Positions 7,941-16,867 of a DNA stretch of 64,000 nucleotides are shown here, piece after piece. The stretch is taken from assembly GCF_014844135.1 (NCBI RefSeq), contig NZ_CP041403.1, positions 868,001 through 932,000 of the forward strand. The letters run 5' to 3'. The translations under genes were made by a program, and so were the position numbers. Numbering within the stretch: position 1 is the first letter of the stretch; every line of letters starts with the position of its first letter. Source of the DNA: Arcobacter sp. FWKO B. GTDB taxonomy: Bacteria > Campylobacterota > Campylobacteria > Campylobacterales > Arcobacteraceae. The notes beneath the pieces were generated by a model. It ran no database searches. It was not told the DNA's origin and worked only from the letters and a program-made list of their open reading frames with translations.

Positions 7941-8444
7941 ATGGATTTATTAGCATACATAGATAGAGGTGGAGCAATTGCATACTTTTTGCTCATTTTA
8001 AATATTATTGGATTTAGTGTAATCATTTGGAAAGCTATAGTTTTATATATCTCAAAATCAAATACAAAAGCTTTGGCTTTGGATATTTTAGATACATTAA
8101 AGACATCAAGTCAAGAGCCAACTATACAAAATATTGAATCAAAAATAAATACAAAAATACAAAAAATAGAGTTTGGATTAAATAGTATAAAAATTATAGC
8201 TACTATTTCTCCTCTAATAGGACTTTTAGGGACTGTTATTGGTATTTTAGCTGCATTTGATGCAATAAGTGTTGCTGGACTTGGAGATCCTAGTATATTT
8301 TCAAGTGGTATTTCAGTTGCTCTTATTACTACAATTACTGGTCTTATAGTTGCTATTCCTCATTATATAGCTTACAACTATTTTATAGGTGTTTTAGATA
8401 GTATTGAAATACACCTAAAAGAAGAGATTTTAGCTAGAATATAA
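7941..8444 (+). CDS. exbB: ExbB/TolQ-type proton channel subunit
   Basis: A 167-aa inner-membrane protein of the MotA/TolQ/ExbB family, which forms the pentameric channel that feeds proton-motive force to TonB-type energy transducers. It has three predicted membrane helices (about 12-35, 78-110 and 118-145). The segment ISPLIGLLGTVIGILAAFD is the conserved second helix with its Pro and Gly-Thr-Val signature, and ITTITGLIVAIPHYIAYNY the third. It is short compared with E. coli ExbB (244 aa), as is usual for the Campylobacterota version. The ribosome site AAGG lies just before the ATG. exbD starts one base after its stop. Neither tonB nor a TonB receptor follows, but an iron importer lies immediately next to it on the other strand. 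Confidence 0.85.
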   Translation: MDLLAYIDRGGAIAYFLLILNIIGFSVIIWKAIVLYISKSNTKALALDILDTLKTSSQEPTIQNIESKINTKIQKIEFGLNSIKIIATISPLIGLLGTVIGILAAFDAISVAGLGDPSIFSSGISVALITTITGLIVAIPHYIAYNYFIGVLDSIEIHLKEEILARI

Positions 8445-8445
8445 T

Positions 8446-8826
8446 ATGAAAAGAAGAGAACCTATAAATCCAGATATTACACCACTTGTTGATGTGGTGT
8501 TTATATTACTGATATTTTTTATTGTTAGTACTGTATTTAAAAAGGATGAATTAGCCCTAATGCTAGATCTTCCAAGTGCAACAGAATCTACAACAAAAGT
8601 AGAACAAAACCAGATATTTTTAGAACTAGGTATTAATGATATAGCCTTTAGAGGTCAAAAAACAGATTTTGAGTCTTTAAAAAATGACCTGGCACTAATA
8701 CAAGACAAATCTCAACCTACTATTTTGAGAATAGATAAAGATGTACCATATGAAAGAGTAGTTAAAGTATTAGATATATTACAATCTATGGAGTTTTATA
8801 ATCTTGCTCTTGTAACAAGTGATTAA
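8446..8826 (+). CDS. exbD: ExbD/TolR-type biopolymer transport protein
   Basis: A 126-aa protein with one N-terminal membrane helix (about residues 14-33) and a periplasmic domain. The sequence PDITPLVDVVFILLIFF carries the essential membrane Asp at residue 16, which takes part in proton transfer with ExbB. The periplasmic part ends with the conserved D-K-D-VPYERVVKVLDILQ block. It forms an operon with exbB. Its TAA stop overlaps the TAA stop of the convergent fbpC gene by 4 nt, leaving no room for a terminator between the two. Confidence 0.88.
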   Translation: MKRREPINPDITPLVDVVFILLIFFIVSTVFKKDELALMLDLPSATESTTKVEQNQIFLELGINDIAFRGQKTDFESLKNDLALIQDKSQPTILRIDKDVPYERVVKVLDILQSMEFYNLALVTSD

Positions 8827-9755
8827 AACTCCAAAATTTCACCATTAAATCTAAATTTTACAACTTGTCCAAGATATAATGTATCATCAAAACTATGACA
8901 CAATAACTCTTTGTCATATGCTTTTAATACTATTTCATAAAAACTACCATAAAAAACAATATCTTGTATAATCCCTTCCATATCACCATCATTACATATT
9001 TCTATATGCTCTGGTCTTATATATCTACCATCATCTATTTTTGTCATCTTGCCCAAAAAGTTGGCAGTATATAAATCAGCTGGATGGTGATATATATCTT
9101 TTGCAGTTCCCACTTGAAGTATATCACCACCGTGCATAATAGCAATCCTATCAGAGAGATAAAAAGCATCTTCTTTATCATGGGTAATAAAAAGTGCAGT
9201 AATCCCAAAAGATTTAATCATCTCTTTAAGCTCAGCTCTTAAAAGTCCACGAAGTTCTGTATCTATATTACTAAGTGGTTCATCAAGAAGAAGGATTTTT
9301 GGTTTGTTTATAATTGCCCTTGCAAGTGCCACTCGTTGTTGTTGTCCACCACTTAGCTCATGGGGAAGTTTGTTTTCTTGCCCTTTTAGCTTGGTTTTGT
9401 GTAAAATATTTTCTAGTTCATCTTTTGAAGCATTTGATCCAAATGTGATATTTGAAGCAATACTAAGATGTGGTAAAAGTGCATAGTTTTGAAATACAAC
9501 AGCCACACCTCTTTGCTTTGGCTCAAGGTTTGATGAAGCATTAAAGACTATAGTATCATCTATAGTTATCTCCCCACCATCAGGAGATTCTAGCCCAGAA
9601 ATCATCCTAAGAAATGTGGTCTTACCACTTCCACTTTTACCTAAAATAGTAAATATTTCACCTTCATAAATCTCTAAATTTATCTTATTAGCAACACAAA
9701 TATTCCCCTTGCAAAACACCTTTTGCAGATTTTGAACTTGAACTATTTTTTTCAT
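8823..9755 (-). CDS. fbpC: Ferric iron ABC transporter, ATP-binding subunit
   Basis: A 310-aa ABC ATPase powering the FbpAB ferric iron importer. The Walker A motif GKSGSGKTT is at residues 39-47, the Q-loop in VVFQNYALLPHL, the signature LSGGQQQR near 134-141, Walker B ILLLDEP just after, and the switch His in FITHDKED. After the ATPase domain (1-230), a small C-terminal TOBE-like regulatory domain (about 240-310, IRPEHIEI) is present. The pattern matches FbpC/PotA-type importers. It is last in the fbpA-fbpB-fbpC order, but 120 nt separate it from fbpB and that gap holds a repeat element, so it may be transcribed more weakly than, or separately from, fbpAB. Confidence 0.88.
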   Translation of the reverse strand: MKKIVQVQNLQKVFCKGNICVANKINLEIYEGEIFTILGKSGSGKTTFLRMISGLESPDGGEITIDDTIVFNASSNLEPKQRGVAVVFQNYALLPHLSIASNITFGSNASKDELENILHKTKLKGQENKLPHELSGGQQQRVALARAIINKPKILLLDEPLSNIDTELRGLLRAELKEMIKSFGITALFITHDKEDAFYLSDRIAIMHGGDILQVGTAKDIYHHPADLYTANFLGKMTKIDDGRYIRPEHIEICNDGDMEGIIQDIVFYGSFYEIVLKAYDKELLCHSFDDTLYLGQVVKFRFNGEILEF

Positions 9756-9758
9756 ACC

Positions 9759-9884
9759 TTCAACCTTTTTGTAATGCCAGATTTCTCACAGAGAGTGCAA
9801 GCACAAAATCTGGTGCATCTTTAAAGACAAGCCCAGTCAGAGACTGGGGTTCCATCAACACCTTCACCCTTCACCCTATTTCCT
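9759..9884. repeat. CCCAG double-hairpin element, copy 1 (minus orientation), with heptad arm
   Basis: The core (9772-9853) holds two hairpins: CCAGATT...AATCTGG (9777-9813) and CCCAGTCAGAGACTGGG (9832-9848). Its reverse complement matches the elements near 16.9 kb and 21.3 kb over most of its length. The right flank (about 9860-9876) is made of TTCACCC heptads that abut the fbpB stop codon. The element separates fbpB from fbpC. Confidence 0.8.
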
Positions 9885-11429
9885 AACAACCCTAGAATTA
9901 AGCAACACAACAGCCACCGCAGTTGTAAGCACCAAAAGCAATGATGGAAAGCCTACTTTATAAAGCATCTCATTACTTGCAAGCTCATATATCCTCACAG
10001 CCAATGTATCAAAGTTAAATGGTCGTAGGATTAAAGTAGCAGGAAGTTCTTTTGCAATATCTATATAAAGTATCAAAAATCCACTTATTATATAAGGTTT
10101 CATTAGTGGAAGATAAACTTTAAATATATTGCCACTCTCACTTTTTCCAAAAACTTTACTTGCATCATCTATACTACTATCAATCCTACTAAAACCATTT
10201 TCAACTGAACCTATACTAACTGCAAAATATCTTGTAGTATAAGCAAAAACAAGCATAAAAAATGTACCACTCAGTACAACTGTACCAAGTGCTCTATCAA
10301 TAAAATGACTAAACAATAACAATCCTATACCTACAACAGCACCTGGTATTGAATACCCAAGAATTGATAGCTTATGAGTTACAGCACTTAGCTTTGTGGG
10401 ATAAAAACGGATTAGATACACCACCACAAAAGATAAGAATATTATCACCCCAGATGAAGCGATATTCAAAGACAATGTATTGTACAAAAATCCAAAAGCA
10501 CTAAAATCCAAAGTATCAATATCAAGCCAAAACCAATACACAAGTACCCCAGTTGGGATAAGCAAAGTAAACAACACTATCAAAAAAGAGATACCAAAAG
10601 CTAGTATGTTTTTAGCCCCTTGAAGTTTGATTTTTGAAGCTTTTTTACCACTATGAGTGGAACTTGCAAATCTGTATTTTTTGCGTATCAAACTCTCAGT
10701 CCACAAAATCCCAAATACAAATACAAGCAAAACAATAGCTACTCGTATAGCCCCAGCCAAATCCCCATATCCAAACCAGTTTTTGAAAATTCCCACACTA
10801 AAAGTATCAATTCCAAAATAAACAACTGTCCCATAATCACTCAAAGTCTCCATAATTGCCAATATACTTCCAGCAAAAATAGCTGGATAAGCAAGGGGAA
10901 AATAGACTCTAAAAAAAGCTTTTATAGGTGAAATTTGTTGCAAGCTTACTAGCTCACTTACAGTTGAAGAAACTGAACCAAAAGAGACTCTAGCTAATAT
11001 ATAAACATAAGGAAACATAGAAATACCAAATATAAATATAGCCCCATAGAGGTTTTGTACATCAAGTCTTAGGTTATTATTTCCAAAAAGTGATGATAAA
11101 ATACCACGAAATTCAAAAAATCCCACATAAGTATATCCTATCACATAAGCTGGATAAGCAAGAGGCAAAACAAATAAAACAGCAAAAATCTTATCTCCAA
11201 AATACTCAAATCTAGCACTCAAATATGAACTAACAGTCCCTAAAATAACCACAAGAATAAAAGTACCAATAGTTAAAAAAAGAGTATTTTGAAAATACGA
11301 CAACATCTCAGTTTGAGTAAAATTTGACAAAGACAAATCACCCTCTACAATAAAGTAGATAAAAAGTGCAAGTATAGGAAGAGCTACACTTAGCCCTATA
11401 AGTGGAGCTAGATAGTATTTGAATTTCAT
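9876..11429 (-). CDS. fbpB: Ferric iron ABC transporter, fused permease
   Basis: A 517-aa inner-membrane permease with two fused BPD-type transport modules, about 12 helices in all. The ATPase-coupling loops (EAA type) are recognisable in each half, near VSLQQISPIKAFFRVYFPLAYPAI and in DDASKVFGKSESGNIFKVYLPLMKPYI. Together with the FbpA binding protein and FbpC ATPase it imports Fe3+ from the periplasm. The stop TAG is at the edge of a GGGTGAA heptad stretch. A heptad inverted-repeat element separates it from fbpA upstream. The length matches FbpB proteins. Confidence 0.88.
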   Translation of the reverse strand: MKFKYYLAPLIGLSVALPILALFIYFIVEGDLSLSNFTQTEMLSYFQNTLFLTIGTFILVVILGTVSSYLSARFEYFGDKIFAVLFVLPLAYPAYVIGYTYVGFFEFRGILSSLFGNNNLRLDVQNLYGAIFIFGISMFPYVYILARVSFGSVSSTVSELVSLQQISPIKAFFRVYFPLAYPAIFAGSILAIMETLSDYGTVVYFGIDTFSVGIFKNWFGYGDLAGAIRVAIVLLVFVFGILWTESLIRKKYRFASSTHSGKKASKIKLQGAKNILAFGISFLIVLFTLLIPTGVLVYWFWLDIDTLDFSAFGFLYNTLSLNIASSGVIIFLSFVVVYLIRFYPTKLSAVTHKLSILGYSIPGAVVGIGLLLFSHFIDRALGTVVLSGTFFMLVFAYTTRYFAVSIGSVENGFSRIDSSIDDASKVFGKSESGNIFKVYLPLMKPYIISGFLILYIDIAKELPATLILRPFNFDTLAVRIYELASNEMLYKVGFPSLLLVLTTAVAVVLLNSRVVRK

Positions 11430-11439
11430 TAAAACCTTT

Positions 11440-11555
11440 TAATAATTAATAGTTAATAACTAACAACTAATAATTATGGAATTGCTTCGCAATAAATTAT
11501 AATCGCTTTAGCGATACCACAATTATTAATTATTCATTATTAGTTATTAGTTAAT
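11440..11555. repeat. Heptad inverted-repeat element, family 1, copy C (inverted)
   Basis: The left arm (11440-11475) reads AATAATT, AATAGTT, AATAACT, AACAACT, AATAATT. The core hairpins are ATTGCTTCGCAAT (11481-11493) and ATCGCTTTAGCGAT (11502-11515). Reverse-complemented, the core aligns with copies A and B, with paired changes in both stems (A-T to G-C in one, G-C to A-T in the other). The right arm ends two bases before the fbpA stop codon. Confidence 0.85.
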
Positions 11556-11556
11556 T

Positions 11557-12576
11557 TTATTTCCAATTCCCATGCGTAGCAATCTCTACAGCTTTTTTGT
11601 TGTATTTACCAACTTCATTTAAAGGTAATTGGTCTTCTTTAAATTCACCCCAAGATGCTACTGTTCCAGAAGCTTTTACTGCTTCGTTTACAGGAAATTC
11701 ATGGTTTGCTTCTGCAAACATTGTTTGAGCCTCAGTCGAACTTAAAAATTCTATTAGTTTAACAGCATTTTCCTTATTTTTAGCATATTTAGTAACTCCT
11801 GCTCCTGAAATATTCATATGAGTTCCTTGTGCATCTTGTGCTGGGAAGAATATTTTTACACTATTTGCTATTTCTACATCTTTTGTATCTTTACTATTTA
11901 GCATAATTCCTAGATAATAAGTATTTACTATTGCAATATCACCATCACCAGCTGCAACTGCCCTGATTTGATCTCTATCATTCCCTTTTGGATCTCTAGC
12001 AAAGTTTGCAACAAGACCTTTTGTAAACTCTAGTGCTTTTGCTTCGCCATGGTTTGCTATGATTGAAGCAAGAAGTGATTTATTGTATGCATTTGTAGAT
12101 GTTCTTGTGATTATTTTACCTTTGAGTTTAGGATCAGTTAGTCCCATATAATCACTCAAATCTTTTGGATCTACTTTTGCTGGGTTATATACAAAAACTC
12201 TAGCTCTTTTTGTAAGTCCATACCACTCACCTGCATCATCTCTTAAATGTGCTGGTATATTTTGGTTTAGTGTATTTGATGTTACACTTTGAAGTAAACC
12301 TCTTTCTTTTGCTTCATAAAGATTTCCAATATCAGCAGTTATTAGCATATCTGCTGGTGTATTTGTACCTTCAATAGCTAGTTTTGCTACAAGTTCTTCA
12401 GCTTTTGCTGTAACAACATTTACTTTTATACCTGTAGTTTGCGAAAACTTAGCAAACAACTCTTTGTCACTATCATAATGTCTATGTGAATAAACATTAA
12501 CTTCATTTGCCATCATAGCACTAGCAGCAATACTAAATGCTACTGCACCTTTTATAACTTTAGATAATATACCCAT
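11557..12576 (-). CDS. fbpA: Periplasmic ferric iron-binding protein
   Basis: A 339-aa solute-binding protein of the FbpA/FutA/CfbpA group that delivers Fe3+ to the FbpBC importer. A signal peptide ends near residue 23 (AMMA then NEVNVYS). The iron ligands expected for the clade are visible: the YSHRHY motif at 29-34 (His and Tyr ligands) and the Tyr pair in NTYYLG at 220-221. This is the layout of the Campylobacter jejuni CfbpA type. The mature protein has two lobes of the usual length. It is first in the fbpABC order and has the divergent GNAT-amidase gene behind it. A TGATA-GTTGT-TATCA dyad about 60 nt upstream may be a regulator site. Confidence 0.9.
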   Translation of the reverse strand: MGILSKVIKGAVAFSIAASAMMANEVNVYSHRHYDSDKELFAKFSQTTGIKVNVVTAKAEELVAKLAIEGTNTPADMLITADIGNLYEAKERGLLQSVTSNTLNQNIPAHLRDDAGEWYGLTKRARVFVYNPAKVDPKDLSDYMGLTDPKLKGKIITRTSTNAYNKSLLASIIANHGEAKALEFTKGLVANFARDPKGNDRDQIRAVAAGDGDIAIVNTYYLGIMLNSKDTKDVEIANSVKIFFPAQDAQGTHMNISGAGVTKYAKNKENAVKLIEFLSSTEAQTMFAEANHEFPVNEAVKASGTVASWGEFKEDQLPLNEVGKYNKKAVEIATHGNWK

Positions 12577-12634
12577 TTGATTACTCCATAACTTTTATTT
12601 ATAAAATAATACAATATCTAAACTTAAAATATTC

Positions 12635-12649
12635 TGATAGTTGTTATCA
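12635..12649. promoter_or_regulatory. Possible operator dyad upstream of fbpA
   Basis: The perfect inverted repeat TGATA-N5-TATCA lies in the divergent gap between fbpA and the GNAT-amidase gene. Iron import genes are usually Fur-regulated and the half-sites resemble parts of a Fur box, but it is too short to call firmly. Confidence 0.3.
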
Positions 12650-12760
12650 CTATATAAATCAGTAAATATCTTAAAATAAAAACCAAGAATTAAAATTTTG
12701 TGATTTAAGTTATTTTTGGATACTATAAACACATACCAGAAGAACAAAAAGGCAAAATAG

Positions 12761-14299
12761 ATGCGAGACCAAATAGCTAAAATAGAACTATGTTTTTTAA
12801 CTAAAAAAGATCATAAAGCAGTGTGTGATTTAATGAAAGATGAGTATAAACATCTACAAAATTCTACTTGGGAATCTTGGCAACTCAAAGCACTCATAAC
12901 TAAATTCCCAAAAGGTCAAGTTGGAATCAAAATAGATGGAAAACTTGCTGGATTTGCTTTGAGTATTATTGTGGACTATACACTTTTTGATGATATGCAC
13001 ACTTACAAAGATATTACAGGAAATTATACATTTAATACCCACAATGCTTTGGGGGATACTTTATATGGAGTGGATGTATTTGTTAGCAAAAAATATAGAG
13101 GTTTGAGACTTGGAAGAAGACTTTATGACTATAGAAAAGAGTTATGCGAAGAACTCAATCTCAAAGGGATTATCTTTGGTGGAAGATTGCCAAATTATCA
13201 AAATTATGCCACAGATATTTCACCAAAAGAGTATATCCAAAAAGTAAAAGCAAAAGAGATTCATGACCCAGTATTAAATTTTCAACTCTCAAATGACTTT
13301 TATGTAAGAAGAATAATCCAAAATTATCTTGAAGGTGATACCCAAAGTCATGAATATGCAGCACTTCTTACATGGAACAATATCTACTATGCAAAACCAA
13401 AGAAAAATCCAAATACCCAAAAAACTGTTATTCGACTTGGACTTATTCAATGGCAAGTAAGACCGTATAACAATATAGCAGAAGTACTTGAACAAGCAGA
13501 GTTTTTCATAGATGCTGTTTCAAACTATAGAAGTGATTTTGTACTTTTTCCAGAGTTTTTCAATGCCCCTCTTATGGCAAAATACAACCATCTAAGCGAA
13601 GCAGAAGCTATTAGAGCCCTTGCTGGATATACAGACCAATTTAAACAAGAGTTTTCAAAACTTGCAGTTTCATATAACATAAACATCATCACAGGAAGTA
13701 TGCCAGAACTTATTGATGACCACTTGTACAATGTTGGATTTTTGTGTAAAAGAGATGGAAGTGTAGAAAAATATGCAAAAATCCATGTGACTCCAGATGA
13801 GAAAAAGATTTGGGGACTCAAAGGCTCAAATGAGATAAAAACATTTAATACTGACTGTGGAAAAATTGGAGTGCTTATCTGTTATGATGCAGAGTTTCCA
13901 GAACTTAGCAGAATACTAGCATCTGAGGGGATGCAAATACTTTTTGTCCCATTTTTAACAGATACTCAAAATGGCTACTCAAGAGTAAGGATATGTTCAC
14001 AAGCTAGAGCCGTAGAAAATGAATGTTATGTAGCAATTGCTGGATGTGTTGGAAACTTACCAAAAGTACATAATATGGATATTCAATACGCTCAATCAGC
14101 AGTTTTTACCCCTTGTGACTTTGCCTTTTCGACCAATGGAGTCAAAGCAGAATCTACTCCAAATACGGAGATGATACTAGTAGCGGATGTGGATCTTGAC
14201 CTTCTCAAAGAGTTACATAATTTTGGAAGTGTAAATAATCTCAAAGATAGACGAACAGATATGTATGAAATCAAACTAAAAGGACGAACACCTAAATAA
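12761..14299 (+). CDS. GNAT acetyltransferase fused to carbon-nitrogen hydrolase
   Basis: A 512-aa fusion. Residues about 8-200 form an acetyltransferase-like domain with an acetyl-CoA loop pattern (VFVSKKYRGLRLGRRLYDYR). Residues about 222-505 form a nitrilase-superfamily amidohydrolase with the full triad: Glu in FPEFFNAP near 264, Lys in KIHVTPDEKK near 340, and Cys in GVLICYDAEFPE near 374. The same two-domain architecture is known from bacterial genomes, but the substrate is unknown to me. The hydrolase half resembles omega-amidase / N-carbamoylputrescine amidase type enzymes. No signal peptide is present, so it is cytoplasmic. It is divergent from fbpA and probably transcribed alone, and the following gene is on the opposite strand. 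Confidence 0.85.
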   Translation: MRDQIAKIELCFLTKKDHKAVCDLMKDEYKHLQNSTWESWQLKALITKFPKGQVGIKIDGKLAGFALSIIVDYTLFDDMHTYKDITGNYTFNTHNALGDTLYGVDVFVSKKYRGLRLGRRLYDYRKELCEELNLKGIIFGGRLPNYQNYATDISPKEYIQKVKAKEIHDPVLNFQLSNDFYVRRIIQNYLEGDTQSHEYAALLTWNNIYYAKPKKNPNTQKTVIRLGLIQWQVRPYNNIAEVLEQAEFFIDAVSNYRSDFVLFPEFFNAPLMAKYNHLSEAEAIRALAGYTDQFKQEFSKLAVSYNINIITGSMPELIDDHLYNVGFLCKRDGSVEKYAKIHVTPDEKKIWGLKGSNEIKTFNTDCGKIGVLICYDAEFPELSRILASEGMQILFVPFLTDTQNGYSRVRICSQARAVENECYVAIAGCVGNLPKVHNMDIQYAQSAVFTPCDFAFSTNGVKAESTPNTEMILVADVDLDLLKELHNFGSVNNLKDRRTDMYEIKLKGRTPK

Positions 14300-14330
14300 A
14301 TACTAGCTCTTTATCTATCTTTTCTCATAA

Positions 14331-15392
14331 TTACATTTCAGAGGAATTAATTCTTGATTTCAAATAAATAAGTATAAAAGCTACACAAAGACTCAAAATT
14401 GCAGGTCCTATGATAATTCCCCATCCTCCAAAAACCCCAATACCTGCTAACATAGCTAAAAGAATAAATAATTCATTCAGCTTATAATGCAGTGAAAACT
14501 TTTTATTAATATATTTCATAAAAATAAGTCGTAAGATATTATCTATTAATCCAGACAAAACTACAGTGGTAAATAACACAATAATACCAGCAAAAAGATA
14601 ATTTTGATTTAAAAGCTCGATAATTATAAGTGGAACAATCACTACATATGCCCCTATTACAGGAATAGCAGTTGCAAACCCAACAGACATACCAACATAA
14701 AAAGCATCATAATCTGTAGTAAAGTATAAAAATAATCCAAACGCAATACCTTGAGTGACCATACTAAATACCGTACTAAAAAATACTGATGATATGGTAT
14801 TGCTAAATTCAGCGTATAAAATTCGTTTAAATCTTTTTACCATCGGTAAAAGTCTAGTTATTAAAATAAAAATATTATAACCATAAATATTGAACAGAAA
14901 ATAGAAAAATAAAATTAAAAAGAATTGATATACAATACCATTAATTTTCCAAAAAAACTGTGCTACATTATTTAAAATTGATTTGATTACATCAATATCA
15001 ACATTAAAAATATCAAACTCCCCTAAAAGTGCATTTATAGATTCTTGAAAAACATCAAAAGGTTTTGGAAGATTTTTAAGATAAGCCACTATATTCTGTG
15101 TATATTGCATTACTTGATCACTACTAATATTTGGAATCAACTGATAAGATAAACCCACAAAATATATAAATGGCAAGAATACAAACAAAAAAAGTGTTAA
15201 AGTTAAAAAACTAGATACTAAAACTCTTCTATAGGAAAAGTTGAGTTTAGTATATAAAGCTTCATAAATAGGACGAGTAGCAATTGCTAAGATTGCACCT
15301 ATAGTTATACTCATCAAATAGCTTTGAAAAATATACCCTATTGATAAGAAACTTCCAATCAAAACCGTAATCATAAAGTGTTTTGAAACCAT
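14331..15392 (-). CDS. AI-2E family transporter
   Basis: A 353-aa inner-membrane protein with about 7-8 predicted helices, in the AI-2E (PerM/TqsA/YdiK) superfamily. Typical features are the N-terminal pair of helices (LSIGYIFQSYLMSITIGAILAIATRPIYEAL), the PxY/GxP-like stretch VGMSVGFATAIPVIGAYVVIVPL, and the C-terminal GGWGIIIGPAILSLCVAFILIYL. Members include autoinducer-2 exporters, Na+/H+ antiporters and proteins of unknown cargo, so the family name should not be taken as function. It stands alone, convergent with the GNAT-amidase gene. A clear -10 box is visible about 110 nt upstream. Confidence 0.85.
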   Translation of the reverse strand: MVSKHFMITVLIGSFLSIGYIFQSYLMSITIGAILAIATRPIYEALYTKLNFSYRRVLVSSFLTLTLFLFVFLPFIYFVGLSYQLIPNISSDQVMQYTQNIVAYLKNLPKPFDVFQESINALLGEFDIFNVDIDVIKSILNNVAQFFWKINGIVYQFFLILFFYFLFNIYGYNIFILITRLLPMVKRFKRILYAEFSNTISSVFFSTVFSMVTQGIAFGLFLYFTTDYDAFYVGMSVGFATAIPVIGAYVVIVPLIIIELLNQNYLFAGIIVLFTTVVLSGLIDNILRLIFMKYINKKFSLHYKLNELFILLAMLAGIGVFGGWGIIIGPAILSLCVAFILIYLKSRINSSEM

Positions 15393-15502
15393 TAAAATAC
15401 CTTGTAAATTAAATCTTTTGTTGCAATATTTTTTTATCTATGTCAATCACAAATTAGAATTTACAAGATATTTCAAAAATGTCTCAACTTTTCTATAGCA
15501 AT

Positions 15503-15508
15503 ATTATA
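15503..15508 (-). promoter_or_regulatory. -10 box upstream of the AI-2E family gene
   Basis: TATAAT on the minus strand within an AT-rich gap, about 110 nt before the start codon of the AI-2E family gene. A weaker TACAAT-like box lies further upstream. Sequence-based inference only. Confidence 0.35.
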
Positions 15509-15565
15509 CTTTAATTGTGATATGTTTATTGTATCATACTTTTTGCAAAAATAGATAAAATATAT

Positions 15566-16813
15566 TTATTGATGTTCTTTGACCCACTCTTCATCTTGTC
15601 TAGGGTCAAATTCTGGCAAAATAGCCCCAGAAGCTACTGGTACATTGACAAAAACACTCATATCATCATCAGCAACCCTTTTTCTTGATAAAGAATAAAA
15701 TCCAAGAAATATCCCTAAAATTGCAAATATTACAAATATAAACTCACCATAAAACTCTAGCCCAATACCTATTACAATAGGAGCTACAAAAGAACCTAAA
15801 CCATAGCTAAAAAGCAATGCCCTACTTATTTCTACTATATCTTTATTATCATCTATCACATCATTTGCCCTTGCCAAAGACAAAGCATAAAGACAAAATA
15901 TGCTCACTCCCAAAGAAAATCCAAGGATATAAAACACTATACTACTTTGTGGTAAAAAAACAAACAAAATAGCAACAAAAGATGTAAAAAATCCACTAAA
16001 AGCTATAAGTTTTCTTCTACCATATTTATCAGAAAGCATCCCTATAGGCCACTGTGCAATAAGCCCACCAATTAGAGTAATAGTCATAAAAAGCGACACA
16101 ACTTCATAAGAAGCAAATTTATCTATCAAATAAACAGGTATCATAGTAAAAAATCCACCCACAAAAAACCCACCAATAAAACTCCCAGTAAGAGCAAGTG
16201 GAACTATTGCGTAAAGTTTAGGAAAGCTTACCTTTTCAAAAGGTTTTAAAATAGGCTCTTTTATCTTTGTCATTGATATAAAAACTACTGAAATAAGTAC
16301 CAAAATAGAACCTATTATAAATATAGCATATTTATAATCTTCTTCAATATTCAAAAACTGTTGCCCCAAGGCAGTAGAAAGATAAAAGATTATTGTATAA
16401 ATAGCAAGAATTTTCCCCCTTTGAGACTCATCACTTTTTTCATTTAGCCAACTCTCTAAAATAATCAAAAGCCCATAAAAAGAAAACCCACTAATAAGTC
16501 TCAAAACTGCCCACAAAGCTTCATTGAAGAAAATTGCATGAAGTAAAAATGCCATCACCATACATGAAGCAAAAGTAGCAAAACTTCGTATATGCCCAAC
16601 AGCTGATATTATTTTTTGGCTAAATATGGAGGATAATATAGCCCCAAGGAAAAAAGCAGAATTAATAAGCCCTATTAAAAAATCACTTGTACCACTATCT
16701 TTAAGATAAACCCCCACAAATGTGAGAATCATACCATAACCTATAGCCAAAAAAGCTATCGCAAAAAATAGTGATGAAATAGGAATAATTAGTGTTTTAG
16801 TATTTGATAACAT
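15566..16813 (-). CDS. MFS transporter (YcaD-like)
   Basis: A 415-aa major facilitator superfamily protein with about 12 membrane helices. The loop 2-3 motif region and the conserved PIGMLSDKYGRRKLIAFSGF (G-x-x-SDKYGRRK, loop 8-9) are clear. The arrangement with an N-terminal SLFFAIAFLAIGYGMILTFVGVYL resembles the YcaD-like branch of MFS proteins. The C-terminus has a short soluble tail (FDPRQDEEWVKEHQ). The substrate is unknown. The gene is followed downstream by the AI-2E family gene on the same strand after a 170-nt gap, so they are probably not one unit. Behind its start is the 315-nt gene-free stretch with repeat elements. Confidence 0.85.
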   Translation of the reverse strand: MLSNTKTLIIPISSLFFAIAFLAIGYGMILTFVGVYLKDSGTSDFLIGLINSAFFLGAILSSIFSQKIISAVGHIRSFATFASCMVMAFLLHAIFFNEALWAVLRLISGFSFYGLLIILESWLNEKSDESQRGKILAIYTIIFYLSTALGQQFLNIEEDYKYAIFIIGSILVLISVVFISMTKIKEPILKPFEKVSFPKLYAIVPLALTGSFIGGFFVGGFFTMIPVYLIDKFASYEVVSLFMTITLIGGLIAQWPIGMLSDKYGRRKLIAFSGFFTSFVAILFVFLPQSSIVFYILGFSLGVSIFCLYALSLARANDVIDDNKDIVEISRALLFSYGLGSFVAPIVIGIGLEFYGEFIFVIFAILGIFLGFYSLSRKRVADDDMSVFVNVPVASGAILPEFDPRQDEEWVKEHQ

Positions 16814-16867
16814 AGCCTTATCTTAGCAAAATAAACTTAAACTCAAATTATTCAATAGAGTCTTATT

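Noticed and set aside
13525-13821. Small plus/minus overlapping frames within the GNAT-amidase gene
   Set aside because: They are on the opposite strand of a gene with an intact catalytic triad and lack starts with ribosome sites.
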